A DNA stretch of 64,000 nucleotides. Source: Rhabdornis inornatus. Its lineage: Eukaryota; Chordata; Aves; Passeriformes; Rhabdornithidae. The notes beneath the pieces were generated by a model that did no database searches, had not been told where the DNA came from, and saw only the letters and a program-made list of their open reading frames with translations. A program made the position numbers and the translations under genes. The first letter of the stretch is position 1. Each line of letters begins with the position of its first letter. Below are positions 11,148-24,610 of the stretch, in pieces. The stretch spans positions 1 to 64,000 of the forward strand of contig VWZS01002871.1 of assembly GCA_013397075.1 (NCBI GenBank), given 5' to 3'.

Positions 11148-14100
11148 AAATTGATATTTTAGAAAGAAAAACACCATCTTACTGCTATTGCAAACTCAAT
11201 AGTCTAAGTTGGTCAGGCCAACACTGGGAAAAGTTTGCCAAATTTAGTCATTTGTGTAAAAATGTTCAGCCCATCTTTTGTTTAAGTGTCCATAAGCACA
11301 GAGCTATGTCTAACACATTACTCACACGCATAATGTTCCAAGAGCCTGTGGAATTCTCTCCAGACCTTCCCTTTTGTTTGGCAAGATCAACAAAATTTAG
11401 GTCACCCTTGAGACACCTGATGATGTTTTGCTCTTAAATATCTCAAAAGGTGGAGACTCAACATTTTCCCTAGGCAAGCTATTCTGTTGTTTTCATTATT
11501 TTTACCACTGGAAAACATTTTGTTCTTTCTTCTGAATGCCTGAACCTCCCTTGTCACCATTTACTTTTGTTCTGCCTCCCACATTTACAGAGAAGGGTCT
11601 TTTGTCTCCTTTTTAATAGCACTTTTTACCTGTAGAAAACAAATTTGAATGATCTGATGTCTCAAAAGTGCCAACAATCCACACTTCTCACTGGAGTCAG
11701 GGGAGTCTAAAGTGCTTTTGCTGTTTACCTCAAGCCACTTTATTAGATGGCCTAATTAGAACTTTGGACTTTAACAGTTAAAAAAGTTCATCCAAACCAC
11801 TCCTGCGTAGTGGCATAAACTTGCTAACAAAAACCCTGAAAATTTCAAAGCATTCTATAGTCCCTGTTTCACTCACCAACAAGACCAGTCCCTGAAAGCA
11901 CCCTGAAACACAAAAAGACTACAGAGATATTTTTAAAAATCCCCACAGTGCTGCCATACCCTAAGAAAGCAAACTAGGGGAAAAGAAAGTTGCCAAAGCT
12001 TTGCTGGTACTACGAAAAACCTGAGAATGGCCAGAGCACAGGTCTGTGCAAGGACCAATCTAAAGCAGCATCTTGGTTGTGTCCAGCATCCCCTGCAGCA
12101 AAGGTGTTTAAAGTTGTGCTTTAAAATGACCCATGATGAATTTTTGAAATTTAAAATGCTAAAACAGGATCCCTTTTTCTTATTCTTCTTTACTTAACAC
12201 AGAGCAGCAAATACCAGGAACGGAATCCATTCACTTCAGGTCTATGGAAAAACAATCAGGAAGCATTAAAACTCCCAAATTGCTGCTGCCCCATTGCCTT
12301 TTCTCTTTCAACATTGACAAAATTTCTCATGGCTCTGTTTGTCCCAATATTTTGAGGCAAGTGATCATTTTACTCAAGTTGTGCCTCCCTTCTGTATTCT
12401 CTGACTTCTCACACATCTGCCAAGCATCAAGAAAGCTCCTACTTGCTTTGAGCACTCTTTAAATCAAAGATGGGTAATGTGATGAGTAGGTGAGAGGTTT
12501 TTAATTTTATGTTATTTTTGTTTCATGTCAAGCTTGGAAGCAAATTCACGCTCCCAAAGGTGTCTCAGGAGGAGTTAGAGGAAGAAAACAAAATACCTAC
12601 GGTGTTTTAGTGGCAATATCCAGGACAAACAGAGTAAAACATGTCACAAATATGTGTGACAGGAGTGGCCACTGCTGGAAGTGCCAGGAGTGTTAATGCC
12701 AGTGCCATTCTCACCCTGGCTGCACATTGTCACCAGTGCCATTCTGAGAGTAACTCAGAAGTCTCTGGGAGCTGCAAATTCAATTAGAGTGATATTTTAC
12801 AACAAGATTACATTTTTGTAGGCTGGGGCATTGTAAACTTTTTATTCCACCATAAAACATTTTAAAATTAAGTAATCAAGGCTCAAAACTCGAAAATACG
12901 TGCCCCCTGCACGTATTTAATTACATGTGGTGTAACACTGATTAAAATTTAGGAGGCAGAAGGGAAGGGTGCTTGCCTGCAGCAATTACATGTGGGATAA
13001 AAGCAGTTTAATACCAGTCAAATTTCACATCAGTGACTTTGTAAAAATTCATGGAAAACTGCTGAAGCAAGTAGTTATTACTGCTATTACAGTGCAACAT
13101 TAAACAGTGGTCAAGGAAATGAAGCTTTTGACATAAAAATAATCTGTATAATATGGACCAACAGGGTTTCATTCAGCTGCCTATTTTTCACTGTACAGAA
13201 TAGGGTGATAGAATGAAATCTATCAGAATTGGCTATCATTTATTAGCAGGTAAGCATCCCAAAAATATTGAAATAAATAGTAGACTAAGTCAAATAATAC
13301 ATCTTAGTGCTTCCGTTGGTTTGTCATGCTGAACTGATGGTGGTTTGTGTTCTCTGCAAAAAGTAGAATAACGTGTTAAAAGAATACAGAGGAAAATGGA
13401 ATTAACTCTAAATTTGTGGGCTGAACTTTATCTGCATGAAGGACAATTGATCACACCACATTTGCCAGGCCAAGACTGCAAGAAGACTTCTCCAACAATC
13501 ACGAGCTCAGAGCAGGAAGGACAGAAGCTGCAGGGAAGCACTAATCAACACCAAAAAAATGGCAAATCTGCCAAAAATACAGTTCAGCCTTCAGTTCTGA
13601 CCTGACAAAAAAGGCTCCTCACTGCAGACTGTTCTGCTGATGGGGCCATAGTGTAAGTCTGTAATGAAGGAAAGGACAGGTGGAATGATGTGAAGCTCCT
13701 CAGCTTCATGCCGCCCCAGTTTGATGGATTCAATTTAAAATAGACACTTCCATTATTCAACAGAGGGATAAAACTTAGCTGCTCCCAGAGCACAGGCACT
13801 CCATCAGTGCTCCTGTTTCCTGGAAGCACCAGCCACACTTAACACAGTGTAATTGCACACTGTAAAACCACAGCTGGGCCTCCAGTGGAGTAATCTGAGA
13901 ACAATTGACCAGTAACATGAGAATAATTCTCCCAGCTCTGTCTTGTGGTAGTGGTTGTAGGTCACACTGGTGTGGGTGCCAGCATTGTCCAACAAGAGCA
14001 CCAGGGTGGTCAGAGGTTTCCAGGAAAAAAAATCCCTATTTTACACTGTTTTCCCCTCTTTCCTCCCTTCTGCCTGCTTTTGCAAGTGCTTTGAAAAAAG

Positions 14101-17100
14101 CAAAGAGGGTGTAATTGCTGTCAAGGCATTTTGATGTTTCAGTTTTCCATTCTCCTCTGTTGTATTGAACACATTTTTCAGGTGGGTCTGTTAAGCAGGG
14201 TTCCAATAGGCACACCACATTTTACACCCTTTTTCTCGCTTTTTTTGAACCATGTGGGATGCAAGCTCTGCAAAGGCCAAAACTGCTCTGAAAATGATAT
14301 TTTGTGGCCTCTTAAGCTACAGCTCTTTCCAAAAATGAAAAAAAAAAGTCAAAGAGTATCTGATTTGCAGTTATCAAGATATCAAGGTCAATTTGAACTG
14401 GACAATTCCAAGTTTTAATCCCATGTATGCTCCAAATGGCTATGAAGTCACAAGGCAGAAACCCTTTGCTTGTAATAAGGGCAGGATTAGATTTTAACTC
14501 ACCTGTCCTAGGTCCTCATTGCCTCTCACAGTTTAGAAGCCAGATTTTCCACAAAATGCCAGCCTAAAATTCTCTTTTATATCCAGCACTTTTTTCAGCA
14601 TTCTTGCTGCTGTTTGTTGTAGATAGTTTCAGTACTCAACACCAAGAGCAATAAAAGAACAAATTTCCTCAAAGAGCAAAGCTCCTCTGGTAAGGCTCTT
14701 CCTGAGCTGTGTTGTGCTAAGGTCACAAATTCTAATTTGGCTCCCCAGGGTGCCTAAGTCTGGCTTTATAGAAAGATACAGCAAACTCCACCTTTGTTTC
14801 ATCATGCTGCATGAACAGCAGCTCTCATACCTTTAGGACATCACCTGGAAAACATTTAGGCTTAACCAGCAAATCTGTGACAAAGTTCTCAACACCAGCT
14901 GGGCTCTCAAGAGCACAAGAACATTGGCTGGCACTGGTGTGACAGGGGCACAAAATAGAAATTCAGATAGTTGCCACCAAAGAATTTATTCTGCCTTCAA
15001 CATACAAAACACAGTCCCAGGAAAGAATAAGAAAGTATAAGAATGGCAGCATTTGTAGTAGATCTGGACTGAAACAAATTTGAGGTTAACAGGTGAATGA
15101 ATGGATGGAAATGGGATATGACTACATTGGTTCCCCTATATGTTTTATTTCCCTACAGTGGAATGTGCATTCAAACTATGTTAGATAGCTCCCTGAAAAG
15201 ATTACACTGTGGAGGAAAAATTATTAATTTAAGATAAATGAATCACACTGTGAGGTATGTCTTCTAAAATCTCACTCTAACAAATAAATGTGCTACAATC
15301 AGCTTTCTACTTAATTCTTAATAGACAGTAGGAATTCCATACTGGAATCAAATATTTGACTCAATTTTACTCCTGTCAGAAAACATAAAACACCTTCCCC
15401 CAGGCTCTTTTGAAATAAAAACCAGCAGGAGAAGGAAGTTTACTGTATTTTTCAGTATCATGAAGAAATAGCACATGTTTCTTTGTGGGAATTGTGAAAT
15501 CCAAATATGTGAGCAATATTATTTGTACAGGTAGCTCAAGCCCTATATGCCAGCTCCTCTTTTCAGTATGCTGTTATTATTTTCCCTTTATCTCTGCAAT
15601 CTTATCTTCAGGAACTGAAAGCAGAGAAAATAAATTTCCTGTTCTACCTCTTGAAGAGTGCTCAGCTGGTCAATTTTCACCAGGACACACCAACCAGGAG
15701 TAGAGAGGGTGCACCAAGCATCTCCCAGTCACATTTCTTCAAAGCAGTGCTTTGCACAATGCTCTAAACATGGTAGAGAAATCCTCTATTCTCTTGAGCA
15801 TTGAAGTACTGGCATTTGTCACCTTGAAAGATACTTTTCTCATTGCTCCATGTAGAGGAAAAGGTTCTGGTTTTAACTCCTGCAAAGGCAACATGCCTTA
15901 AAATCACAGGATGCATAAACAACATGAAAATCCTCCCTCCCTTTTAAACATATGGTGCTCGTGGCTGCCCAGAGGTATGGATTTTGAAAGTGGCAGAAAT
16001 GCAGAAACTTGATTACAAAGCAGGAATAATGGGGATTATTCAGCATCGTGTAGCAAATGATTCAGGTATTTCTTCAAAAGCATAAAATCCTGGAAAAAGT
16101 CTCAGGAAAAGGCAGGCTGAAAAAACCTCAGTAAAGCTCACCATGTAGGAGAAGTGGCTCATACTGGGTAAAATGCATCTGTGGGCAAATTTGCCTTCAT
16201 AATAGCAGGGAGCATTTCAAAAAGCATAATTGGGACCTGAGAGATGCAATAAGCCTTGCACTGCTACTGCATGCAGGGACCAGCTCCACTCATCCTACAC
16301 AGCTTGATCACAGGAGCGTGGAGAGGAACTCCTTTGCAGCTTAATATGAATCTCCCAGCAAATCTGGAGCAGCAAAATGCTATTTTCTCTTTAATGGAAG
16401 GCAGTTCAAAGAAATGGCTCAGAAAACAGACAAAGCAGCCCACTTGGAGAAAGGCATTTGCTGCAGCACGAGATCACAGGCAAACAAAACTGCAGTGACT
16501 CTGAACCTCTCACTGATCTCTAAAATACACCCTGCAACTTTAAAACAGATCCCAGTAGAAAGGAGGGTTTGCACTATTTTTTCCACCTTAGAAGGCACAG
16601 TTGGACTAAAGGCTCTGGAATATACCTCGGTGTGCTAATTGAATTTAAATGTACTCAGAGAAGGGGACAGGATCACACAGAAATCTGCACTCCTGTGCTT
16701 TTATGGGTGGATTTTTTTTTGTTTTTTTTATCTTCAAATTCCACTATTCAGCATGTTTTTTTTTTAAATAAGGGAGGTAATATATTTATAGTCCTATAAC
16801 TGATCTTAGTACAAAGGCTATTTGATCATTCCTTCTCTGTGTATTTGCTCACAAAATGATGGCATGGAAAAAAAAAACTTTCCTGGCTTCACTAAAGTCC
16901 AGAAGTTAATTTTATGACATCTTTAACAAACACAGAAATTTGGGCCATGAGAAGGAGTGAAAGATATAAGAAAGAAAAATAAATTTCTTGTACATGGGAG
17001 CAGAAGTTACCAAAGTCCAGAACATCCTGCTGAAGTAGACAATGGTTACAGGGAAAATCTCCTCAGTTCAGGTGGTTTATATTAAACCAAGATCAGAATT

Positions 17101-17153
17101 TTTAGTGATTTATTAAGAGATCGTAAATAACTGGCAATCTGTGACCTGGATGT

Positions 17154-17647
17154 TCAGGGTCTATACCAGCAGTAGAAGAAATTCAGCACAACACTGGACA
17201 CATGTAAAATGTTGATAAGCACATGCAGATGTCCCATACCTTCCCATGACACCTCCAAGGCACACAAACCCCAAAGCCTTCCCCAAATACCTGGCCCCAA
17301 ACAAGCTCCACGTTGCTTTGTGGCTCCCTCTCCATTTGGCTCCAGATGTTTTCCCAAGTTTCTTTTTAATCCCCAGTTGCTCTTCATTCAAGCTGATGGT
17401 CATATTCCTCAGTTTCTCCACCAGTTTTGGGCAGCTTTTGGGGTGTTTCAGTCCCTGGGTTTATGACCACTTTTCTAGCTTTGCAGCTCATGTTATCCAG
17501 GCCATCCAACCAAGAGAGGAAATGACAAAATTTCGGGAGCAGCATGTCGCCCTTGAGCCCCTGGAAGATAATTTTAACATTTCAGTCCAGCTCAACTCAG
17601 CAGCAGCACCTCAGCTTTCCATTTGTGTCAATCAGAGGCCCTCTTAA
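17154..17647. other. Segment open in several frames on both strands; possible decayed coding sequence
   Basis: A plus frame of 133 codons (17246-17647) overlaps a second plus frame (17209-17466) and two minus frames (17154-17387 and 17161-17421). The composition is more balanced than in the flanks. On the minus strand, protein-like stretches such as MEKLRNMTISLNEEQLGIKK lie in one frame and others continue upstream in a different frame, as in a frameshifted pseudogene. I could not assign a family. The alternative is a stretch of moderate GC that lacks stops by chance. Confidence 0.2.
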
Positions 17648-19786
17648 ACAGGCAAACTCTTTACAATTAGGCTCAAGCAACTATCTCAAAAACCAGAGTG
17701 TGCTACGCTGTGTGATTTATTCCAAAAAGCATTTTCTATGCACCAGGATGAGCAGCAATCCTGAGAACTTAATATATATAACCTGATATAAAGGCAGCTA
17801 CAAACATATTCATCATTTACACTGTGGTAACAAAAATGTGAGTTAAATTGGAGCTGTGGAAAAAAATAAATGAGTGCATGACACAAATTATTGCTTTTAC
17901 AATTAGATTTTGAATCTTCTATTATGTCTATCCCTTAAAAATAGTAGATTTTTAAAATTATTTTTGTGGGGAAGGAAATGTATGCAGTTTATTTATTAAA
18001 AATTTTTTACACAAGTCACTTCATGCTGTAGCAGTCAAAACACCTCACCTAGATGCATTTCTCCCTAAGTATTGTATTTTTGTTAAAGATTTGGATTGTG
18101 CTGAAATTTATTGTAAAATCCCTCACAATATCAATTGTTTATGTATCAAAATAACAGCTGTCTTTCTAATGGTTCAAAGTCAAGTCCATTAAGTCAGACT
18201 GTAGATTGGGGTTTTGTTTTAAGATTTAGTTGATTCTATAATTTTCATAAATTTCAAGTTTTGTTTTGAGGAAAATGATATAAAGCATTATAAATTTTAA
18301 TGTAACCAAGTGACAGATTGCACAAAATTTGCATTAGAGATGCTGGGGGTTTTGGCCCTCATTCTCTTGAATTATTCACCATAATTGAAGAATAAAGCAG
18401 AATAGTTGAGACTGGGCACTTTTTTCCTCACACCTCATTTATGACACACTGCAATCATGCAACAAAACCAAGGTACTGCCTTTTCTGCCCACCTGGAAGT
18501 GGCTATAGCATCATGACCTCAAATATTCTCAAAGGCCCCAGTAATATTTACTCCTACTTCATCCTGACTTTTCAACGTGTCATAGGCTCATACACCCTAA
18601 CTTCAAAACCAACAGAATAAAACAGATAAGTGGTAGGTAATTAATTATTGGGGGACCAGAGTTTCACTGTGTTTATCTTTGCTCTCAGTAGTTTCTGTTG
18701 AAGTGTTATTTTTCCCCTATAAAACAGCCAGAGAATTCAGGCTTATACATTTGGTAAAAGGAGAAAAAGCTACACATAGGACCTTGCTTTTACCCACATT
18801 AATATTTATGCATGCACTTAATTCTCCTCACCTGAGTGCAATTAAGGACTTGCATACGCCTTAGCAGAACTGGGGCCAAAATAATTACAGTTTACACAGG
18901 ACTGTGACAGGGAAATATTTCATTACCACAATTAATCCTTTAGAGCATTACGAAATGGCCAATTTCTCAGAATAAAGCAGAATATTTGTTGCTAATCAAA
19001 GGTAAAGTTTATGTAATGGTAATAGATGACATTTAATGGCACAGGAATATATAATATTTAACAGCTCCATAATCTATGGTAATTTTTATTTCACTAATAT
19101 TTTTTGCAAATGGGAGAGAAAGAATGAGAAAGCCTTCCCTTATAGTATCAGAGACACTTGGGTTACATTTTTACATTAGGTGGCACTAATTCCCTATTAA
19201 CTGGAATTAATGTAATATGCAAAAACCACTTGAATTTCATGGTGTTAATGTATAACTTTAGAGCTGTTACACTTGCAAACCATACAGTACAGCACTAAAT
19301 GCAGGCTTGTCTGCACCTTACACAAGGTATAATAACCTTCAGATGTTCTTCAGCACCAAACAAGTCAGATCACTTTTTGAGGTGCTGGACAATTTTAGAA
19401 CCCTGGACCAGTCTCAGGTATCCAGCACATGTCAGCTGCCATCATAAGGAATTGGTGTTAAATCAGATAATTAACCAGTCTCCAGGGGGATAGGCAGTAG
19501 AAAACTATTGCCAAGAGACCTGAGCAATTGCATTCAATTAGAAAGGAGCTTTTTTTTGGTACCAAAATTTCCTATTAATTAAAATATGGAAAATGATATA
19601 GAGAGCAAAGTGGCACATGAGCAGCAGGTCAGATGTAAAACCTCAGCATGCTTTACTACAGACTCTACTGGTTTGTGGTCCAGTTGCCTTTTTTAGTGCA
19701 GCACAGACCCTGCCAAGCGCAGTCCCAGAGCCTGGGGAGCCACAGCACACCTCTTAATTCCAAAGAGGTCACACTGGGGTAGGAGG
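17648..19786. other. AT-rich non-coding stretch, no gene seen
   Basis: Strongly AT-rich, especially 17.9-18.3 kb and 18.9-19.2 kb, with no family-like frame, RNA gene or recognisable repeat. Confidence 0.7.
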
Positions 19787-19928
19787 AAGAGGGAAGAAAT
19801 TGTTTAAAAAGATGCAGGAGGAGATGCACACATGTAATGCAACACAGGCAAAATGAGGCTGATGACATTGATGGAATAAAAGCTCTAAACCCGCTGGACC
19901 TGCAGCCCCATCCTGTTGTTGTTGTGTA
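19787..19928 (+). mobile_element. LTR 3' end, endogenous retrovirus type (related to the copy at 29.8 kb)
   Basis: The segment contains AAAATGAGGCTGATG, then TGATGGAATAAA (with an AATAAA polyadenylation signal), a GC-richer stretch and CCTGTTGTT. The same series, in the same order and spacing, recurs at about 29690-29856, so I treat the two as copies of one LTR family in plus orientation. An upstream GAAATTGTTTAAAA-like block is also shared. Only the 3' portion (end of U3, R, U5) is recognisable; the 5' boundary and target-site duplication could not be found. No gag, pol or env frame is adjacent, so this is a solo or truncated LTR. The family name is not assigned. Confidence 0.45.
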
Positions 19929-19941
19929 TATAATCTGTATA

Positions 19942-19970
19942 TAATATGATATTAATATAATATCATATTA
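19942..19970. repeat. Perfect AT-rich inverted repeat
   Basis: Arms of 12 bp (19942-19953, TAATATGATATT, and 19959-19970, its exact reverse complement) are separated by a 5-base loop. The surrounding 19926-19985 is almost pure A/T with further ATATTAAT-type units. It could extrude as a cruciform or be a site of replication instability; neither is shown by sequence alone. Confidence 0.85.
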
Positions 19971-22900
19971 ATATCATGTTAATAACCAAAAAGGAAATCC
20001 AACTCACTGTGTACCTTCCATGGGTCGCTGTGTTCCAGTGCACAGTGTTTGCCATTGGTAACTGCTGGTTTAATTGCTCAGGACAGCCACAAGTCCTCCT
20101 TGCCAGCACCAATAATTGACACAATTATTGTGGGGGCAGGTTCTCAAAGGAAAGCCTTTTTTAATGGGTTAGTGAATCAGGAGTGAGAAGTCTCCAGAAG
20201 GAGCAATGAATTAAGAGTGGATACAGATCAGAGGAAATGGCTTTTCTGGAAGGTGGGAGTACATCTCAGAAAACGTGCAAAATTAATTAGAAGTTAGAAA
20301 AATTATGAAGAGAATGTGGATTTTCTTTTTGTCAAGATCCATGCAAATATAATCCTAAAGAAAAACAGAAAAAACAATCAAGGTAAATGTCTTAATTTCA
20401 TTTCAACCTTTAAAAGCAAGTGTGATTAATTTATTGTTACAGTTTTGCTCAGTTTTATAGAGCAAAGAACACCCTCCAGCCAAGCCCAGCTCCCTGCTGG
20501 GGGTAGTAGTTGGACCACATGGATATGTTCCACAGGATTCTTCTTTTCTCTTAATATTTTAATAATTTTCTTATCAATTGCCTATGCAATTCCAAGGAGT
20601 ATTTAATTTGCTGATGGGTAGACAGATCTTTTTATAGCATATTAGAAACTCTGTGGGTGACAACTACATTTACAGAGTTAGATTTTAGATCTACAGTGAT
20701 TTCCATCTTAAACTTCTTAACCAGAAAGAAAATTACCTAGCATTATTTCCAAAAAACTTATACAGAACAAGTATGTTCAATTGTTTTCCAAGAATTTCCT
20801 GGGTGATTTTTGAGAATTTGCTGGTAAAATTAGGTGTAAGATATTATGTGACCATGATAGTATTAGCAAGATCCCTTCCCAAAGATAAACTCATACAAAT
20901 TTAAGCAATGTTACCCCACAAAATTAAGTGAGTGCGATGCAGAGTGAGGAATAAAACCAAAATTATTTTTGAAGTGCTTGGAGACTGAAAATATTTGATG
21001 TAAAATAAAATATAGCATAACCAGTTCTACCTGAGGATTGGTTGATTGATTGATTTTTTGCCTTTAAAGGCTTGGTCAACATAAACCTTGCACACTTGAG
21101 GTGAAACTCATTTGTTTTGGGGTCTGGTGGGAGCAAGACCCAAATCAGAGCACTTTTTTTCTTGTTTTGTGCTTTACTACCACTTAACATTTAATTTAAT
21201 ATCTATACTGAAGTGCCAGAACAATAAAGGGGTGTTTTATTTTCACAGTTGGTATTTTTAAGTGAGCTGCTCATTGTCATGGAAATGATTTTGTGTGGCT
21301 GGCCTAAGGAAAGGAAAAATTGGGGCAGTTTGGGACAGGGCTGTGACAAGACATTCTGTTCAGCTCTTTGCAAATTAAGGGTAAACCTAAGCCAAAAGCC
21401 TAGATCTGAAATTTAGGTTCTCTTTAAATTCCAAGCTTTGAAGAACAGCTAAAAATTCCTACATAAATCATCATAAACTCTCCTTGGGGTGTTGTAGAAC
21501 TCTGCTGGTCCCTCCAGGTGAGACCTTACCTAGAGTGTGAGAGCTGAACTCTGAGGTGCCTGTGGCTGCTGAGCCAAGCAAGAATTCCAGCAGTGGAACA
21601 TTCCCAGCCCCACAGCTGTGGGAACACCACTTTGGAAACTGCTGGGTGCACTTCCTGCAGCTTTTGTGGTCTTTGATTTCCAATAAAAAGAAAGAGGAAC
21701 GAGGATTCAGCAGAGCCTTTCTGCAGCCATGACATTAACAAATGTTTAGAAGAGAGTCTATAGTGCTAAAAAGTAGAAAATGTTTCAGAATCAATGAAAA
21801 AGCAACGATTTCCCTTTCAATTTTCTTGCTCTTCATTTTTGCTGGAAAGCAGAAAAGTAGATTATTGTAATGATTAAGACACTGGCCCTCAACTCACACT
21901 CAATTCCCTGCTCCTGCATGCTTTTCTCACCATTTCAGCAGCAGAAAGGGCACAGAAGTGGATGATAATGTACTGGCAGAGTGACATTAAGGAAAATTAG
22001 ATTTCTGTACAGTGGGAAAAGCGAGTATGAAAAGCACTTGTAGTGACTGGCCATTTTGCACTCACAGCTGGGGTGATGTCTGGTGATCCTTCAGAGCTGA
22101 ACAAAGCCCTGTAGAGAGAAATATTCAGCATTTCTGCATCCACACTTCATGATTCCTGTCCTCAGGAATGACGATCACGGAATAGCTCCTACATGATGCA
22201 CTTGTGCCCCAAAACACAAATTCTTAGGTTGCCCTGTCCTAATACCCTCACTGCTGAGCCTCCAGGGTGCCTGGAAGAGCTGTCCTCAGCAAGTGAGGGT
22301 TGGCTGTGACTCAAAGTCTTTTCCTACTTTACTCTACGAGGAGAAGGGAGGATGGGACAGAGGAAGAACCCAGCATTGCACACACAAAACACAATATTAC
22401 ACTGGAATATTACACTTGAACCACTGCTGCTGACTTAAAAACACACACCCTCAAGGACTCAAACTGGACCCAAATTTTGTGTTGCAGCTGTGCTGAAAAC
22501 AAGCTGGAATTTGAATGCCACTCCAGATATGAAAATTCATTTTGCTGGAGAAGTGCCGATACATCATTATTATTTTTATTATGAAAATACTTGTATCTAT
22601 TGCTCCAGAAGGCAGGAAAAGCATTTTCAGATCCCAAGGCAAACACAATGTTTGCTTCTCTTCTGTTATGTGATCTCTTTCCCTCCCCTTCCACGTGTCA
22701 TCTCTCCCTTTCCTACCTCTCCTCTCCTTACACTGGCCAAGTGATGGAAGTTAATGAGATAAGGGGAGGTCTCTGGCCTCCCTTGATGCTGTCAGGGTTT
22801 GCAGAGCTGCCTCAGTGCCCTCCAGTGCTGGCAGCTCTGATGCTTTGTGAGGGGGATGCTGTGCCACAAAGGTCTGTACTGCTGCATTAAAATTCAGTGT

Positions 22901-24610
22901 CCAGCTCACCTTTGGATTCCCAGCAGTGCTGATCTCACAGCAGCATCTGAACCAGCCTCACAAGCCAAACCTCCTAAAATGAGCCCATCCAACCCCAGAG
23001 CCCCCTCCCAGTGCCCACAGGGCAAAAAGCACAGAGCCAACACAGCCCCACGGCGTTGTGTTAAAATCCATGGGGGCAGAGCAGTTCATTCCTCATCTTC
23101 TCCTGCTGGGGACTTCTCCTGTAGGGAACAGCAGATCTGAATATTGATTAAGTGTTTGTGTTTGGAGAGGAACACCACTGAGGAGTGCAGCTGCACCTTA
23201 TTAACAGCTACAGCAAATGCAGCAGCCCCTGCCTTTCCTGCAGGCTAGCAGTGCCAAATCAATATTCTCCTGGCACAGATCACACTGATAGGCTTAGTAG
23301 CAACATTTTTTTATTATTATTTCTTGCTTTTAGTCTCTCTGAGGGATGGAAATTATATGTGTGCAACAATCTGGACAGTATCAGCCTTGAATCAAAAATT
23401 TCTGCTCTCTGTCCTTATTTAATGCGTGAAGTTTTATTTTATATTTGTGTCCATGTTTCAGGATAGCTCTGGTGAGCTAAGCTACAGGTTAAATTTATTT
23501 TTGAAGTAATAGCAAAGAATATGGCTAAGAGCTATAAGAATAGCTAAGAGCTGTGGCAGCTAAGAGATGTGTTGTGTCCCAGAAAATACAAAATATTTGG
23601 GGCCTACACCCTCTTATCACAGAGCGCCCTCCACTTACTGATTTAGGTGGGGACATTAAGGATTTTCTCCGGGTTTCTGGGTCTCATATGCTGAGGGCAA
23701 TGGACCCATAAAAGGTGCAGCACTTATGCATCTTGAAGTGCATAAAAAATGCAGGTATATTTACTTTAAAGTGTAGTGAAAGATGATATATCTTGAATTG
23801 CCATTATATCACCAAGGAAACAGATATATTCATCACTTCCTAGAGTGTCTGCAAGGGCTATACAAATGTTGGGAGGGGAACAATTTTTCTGGTTCAAATA
23901 CATGTGAGGGGGATTCATGTATGAGAGCAATTACATACTGCACACCATTTCAGGAAAATGTGTTTTAACAGAATTAAAAAAGGAAAAAAGCTGTAAAGTA
24001 ATTGAAACTTACAAAGGTACAAAGGTAATGCAGGCAGGGAGAAATGAATTACCCAGTTTAGAAACTGAGCAGGGCAGCTCTGATTAATAGGACTCCCTGG
24101 TGAAACCTGCTGTGGGAAAGTTAATCAGGGCTAGGGGCAGGATCTGTGTGTGTCACACTCTGGCAGCCCAAAATATCCAACCTGAATCTCAGGGATAAGT
24201 TGCAGCACTGATTTGGGCTATGAAGGTGGAGGAAATGACACCACCAATTAGTTATCCATAAATTCCAGTTCCTACAAACGTGATGGGTGTAGATACTGAT
24301 ATCTTATCAGTTCTACTAACAAGGTGAAGGCTGACTTGGCTTGGAAATCAGGATGAGATCATAACTCGAGGAGATGTGACAGCAAGTTGTCATTTTATGT
24401 ATTTTTCATATGCTTTTGGCTCCTTCTTCAGCCTGTGCTCATCACTGCCAACACAACTACATCAGTTGCTGAAAGAATGAGAGTGCCTCTTTCTAAGGTT
24501 GGCGACATTTCCCTTATACTGCTGTGTTGGTCTGGAACATTGGATATTGGTTGCATTTTAATTAGGGACATAATCTCTAAACCACATCTCAGACCAATAG
24601 TCTTGCAATA
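19971..24610. other. Non-coding stretch, no gene seen
   Basis: Short frames only. A (GATT)n-like patch lies at about 21037-21055. 22.74-23.14 kb is richer in GC and Pro/Ser-coding in one frame but not family-like. Imperfect reiteration of GCTAAGAGCT occurs at about 23524-23560. A perfect 9-bp inverted repeat with a 3-base loop is at 20110-20130. Confidence 0.7.

Larger units (their letters stand above)
9513..17153. other. AT-rich non-coding stretch with simple repeats
   Basis: No supportable gene. It holds a T16 run at 10006-10021, a very AT-rich patch at about 10485-10580, the C-rich tract listed separately, and a short duplication of a CCAGTGCCATTCT block near 12699 and 12732. Scattered frames of up to 95 codons on both strands resemble no family I know. 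Confidence 0.7.

Noticed and set aside
6883..18152. Shared 16-mer TGTTTATGTATCAAAA at about 6883 and 18137
   Set aside because: One AT-rich 16-mer shared within 64 kb is expected by chance, and the flanks do not align.
21495..21560. CR1-like wording (AGGTGAGACCTTACCTAGAG)
   Set aside because: Resembles an internal CR1 segment but the match is short and diverged by eye; not enough to call an element.
22740..23140. GC-richer stretch with a Pro/Ser-rich frame
   Set aside because: No splice signals, domain or repeat identity; the composition alone does not support a gene.
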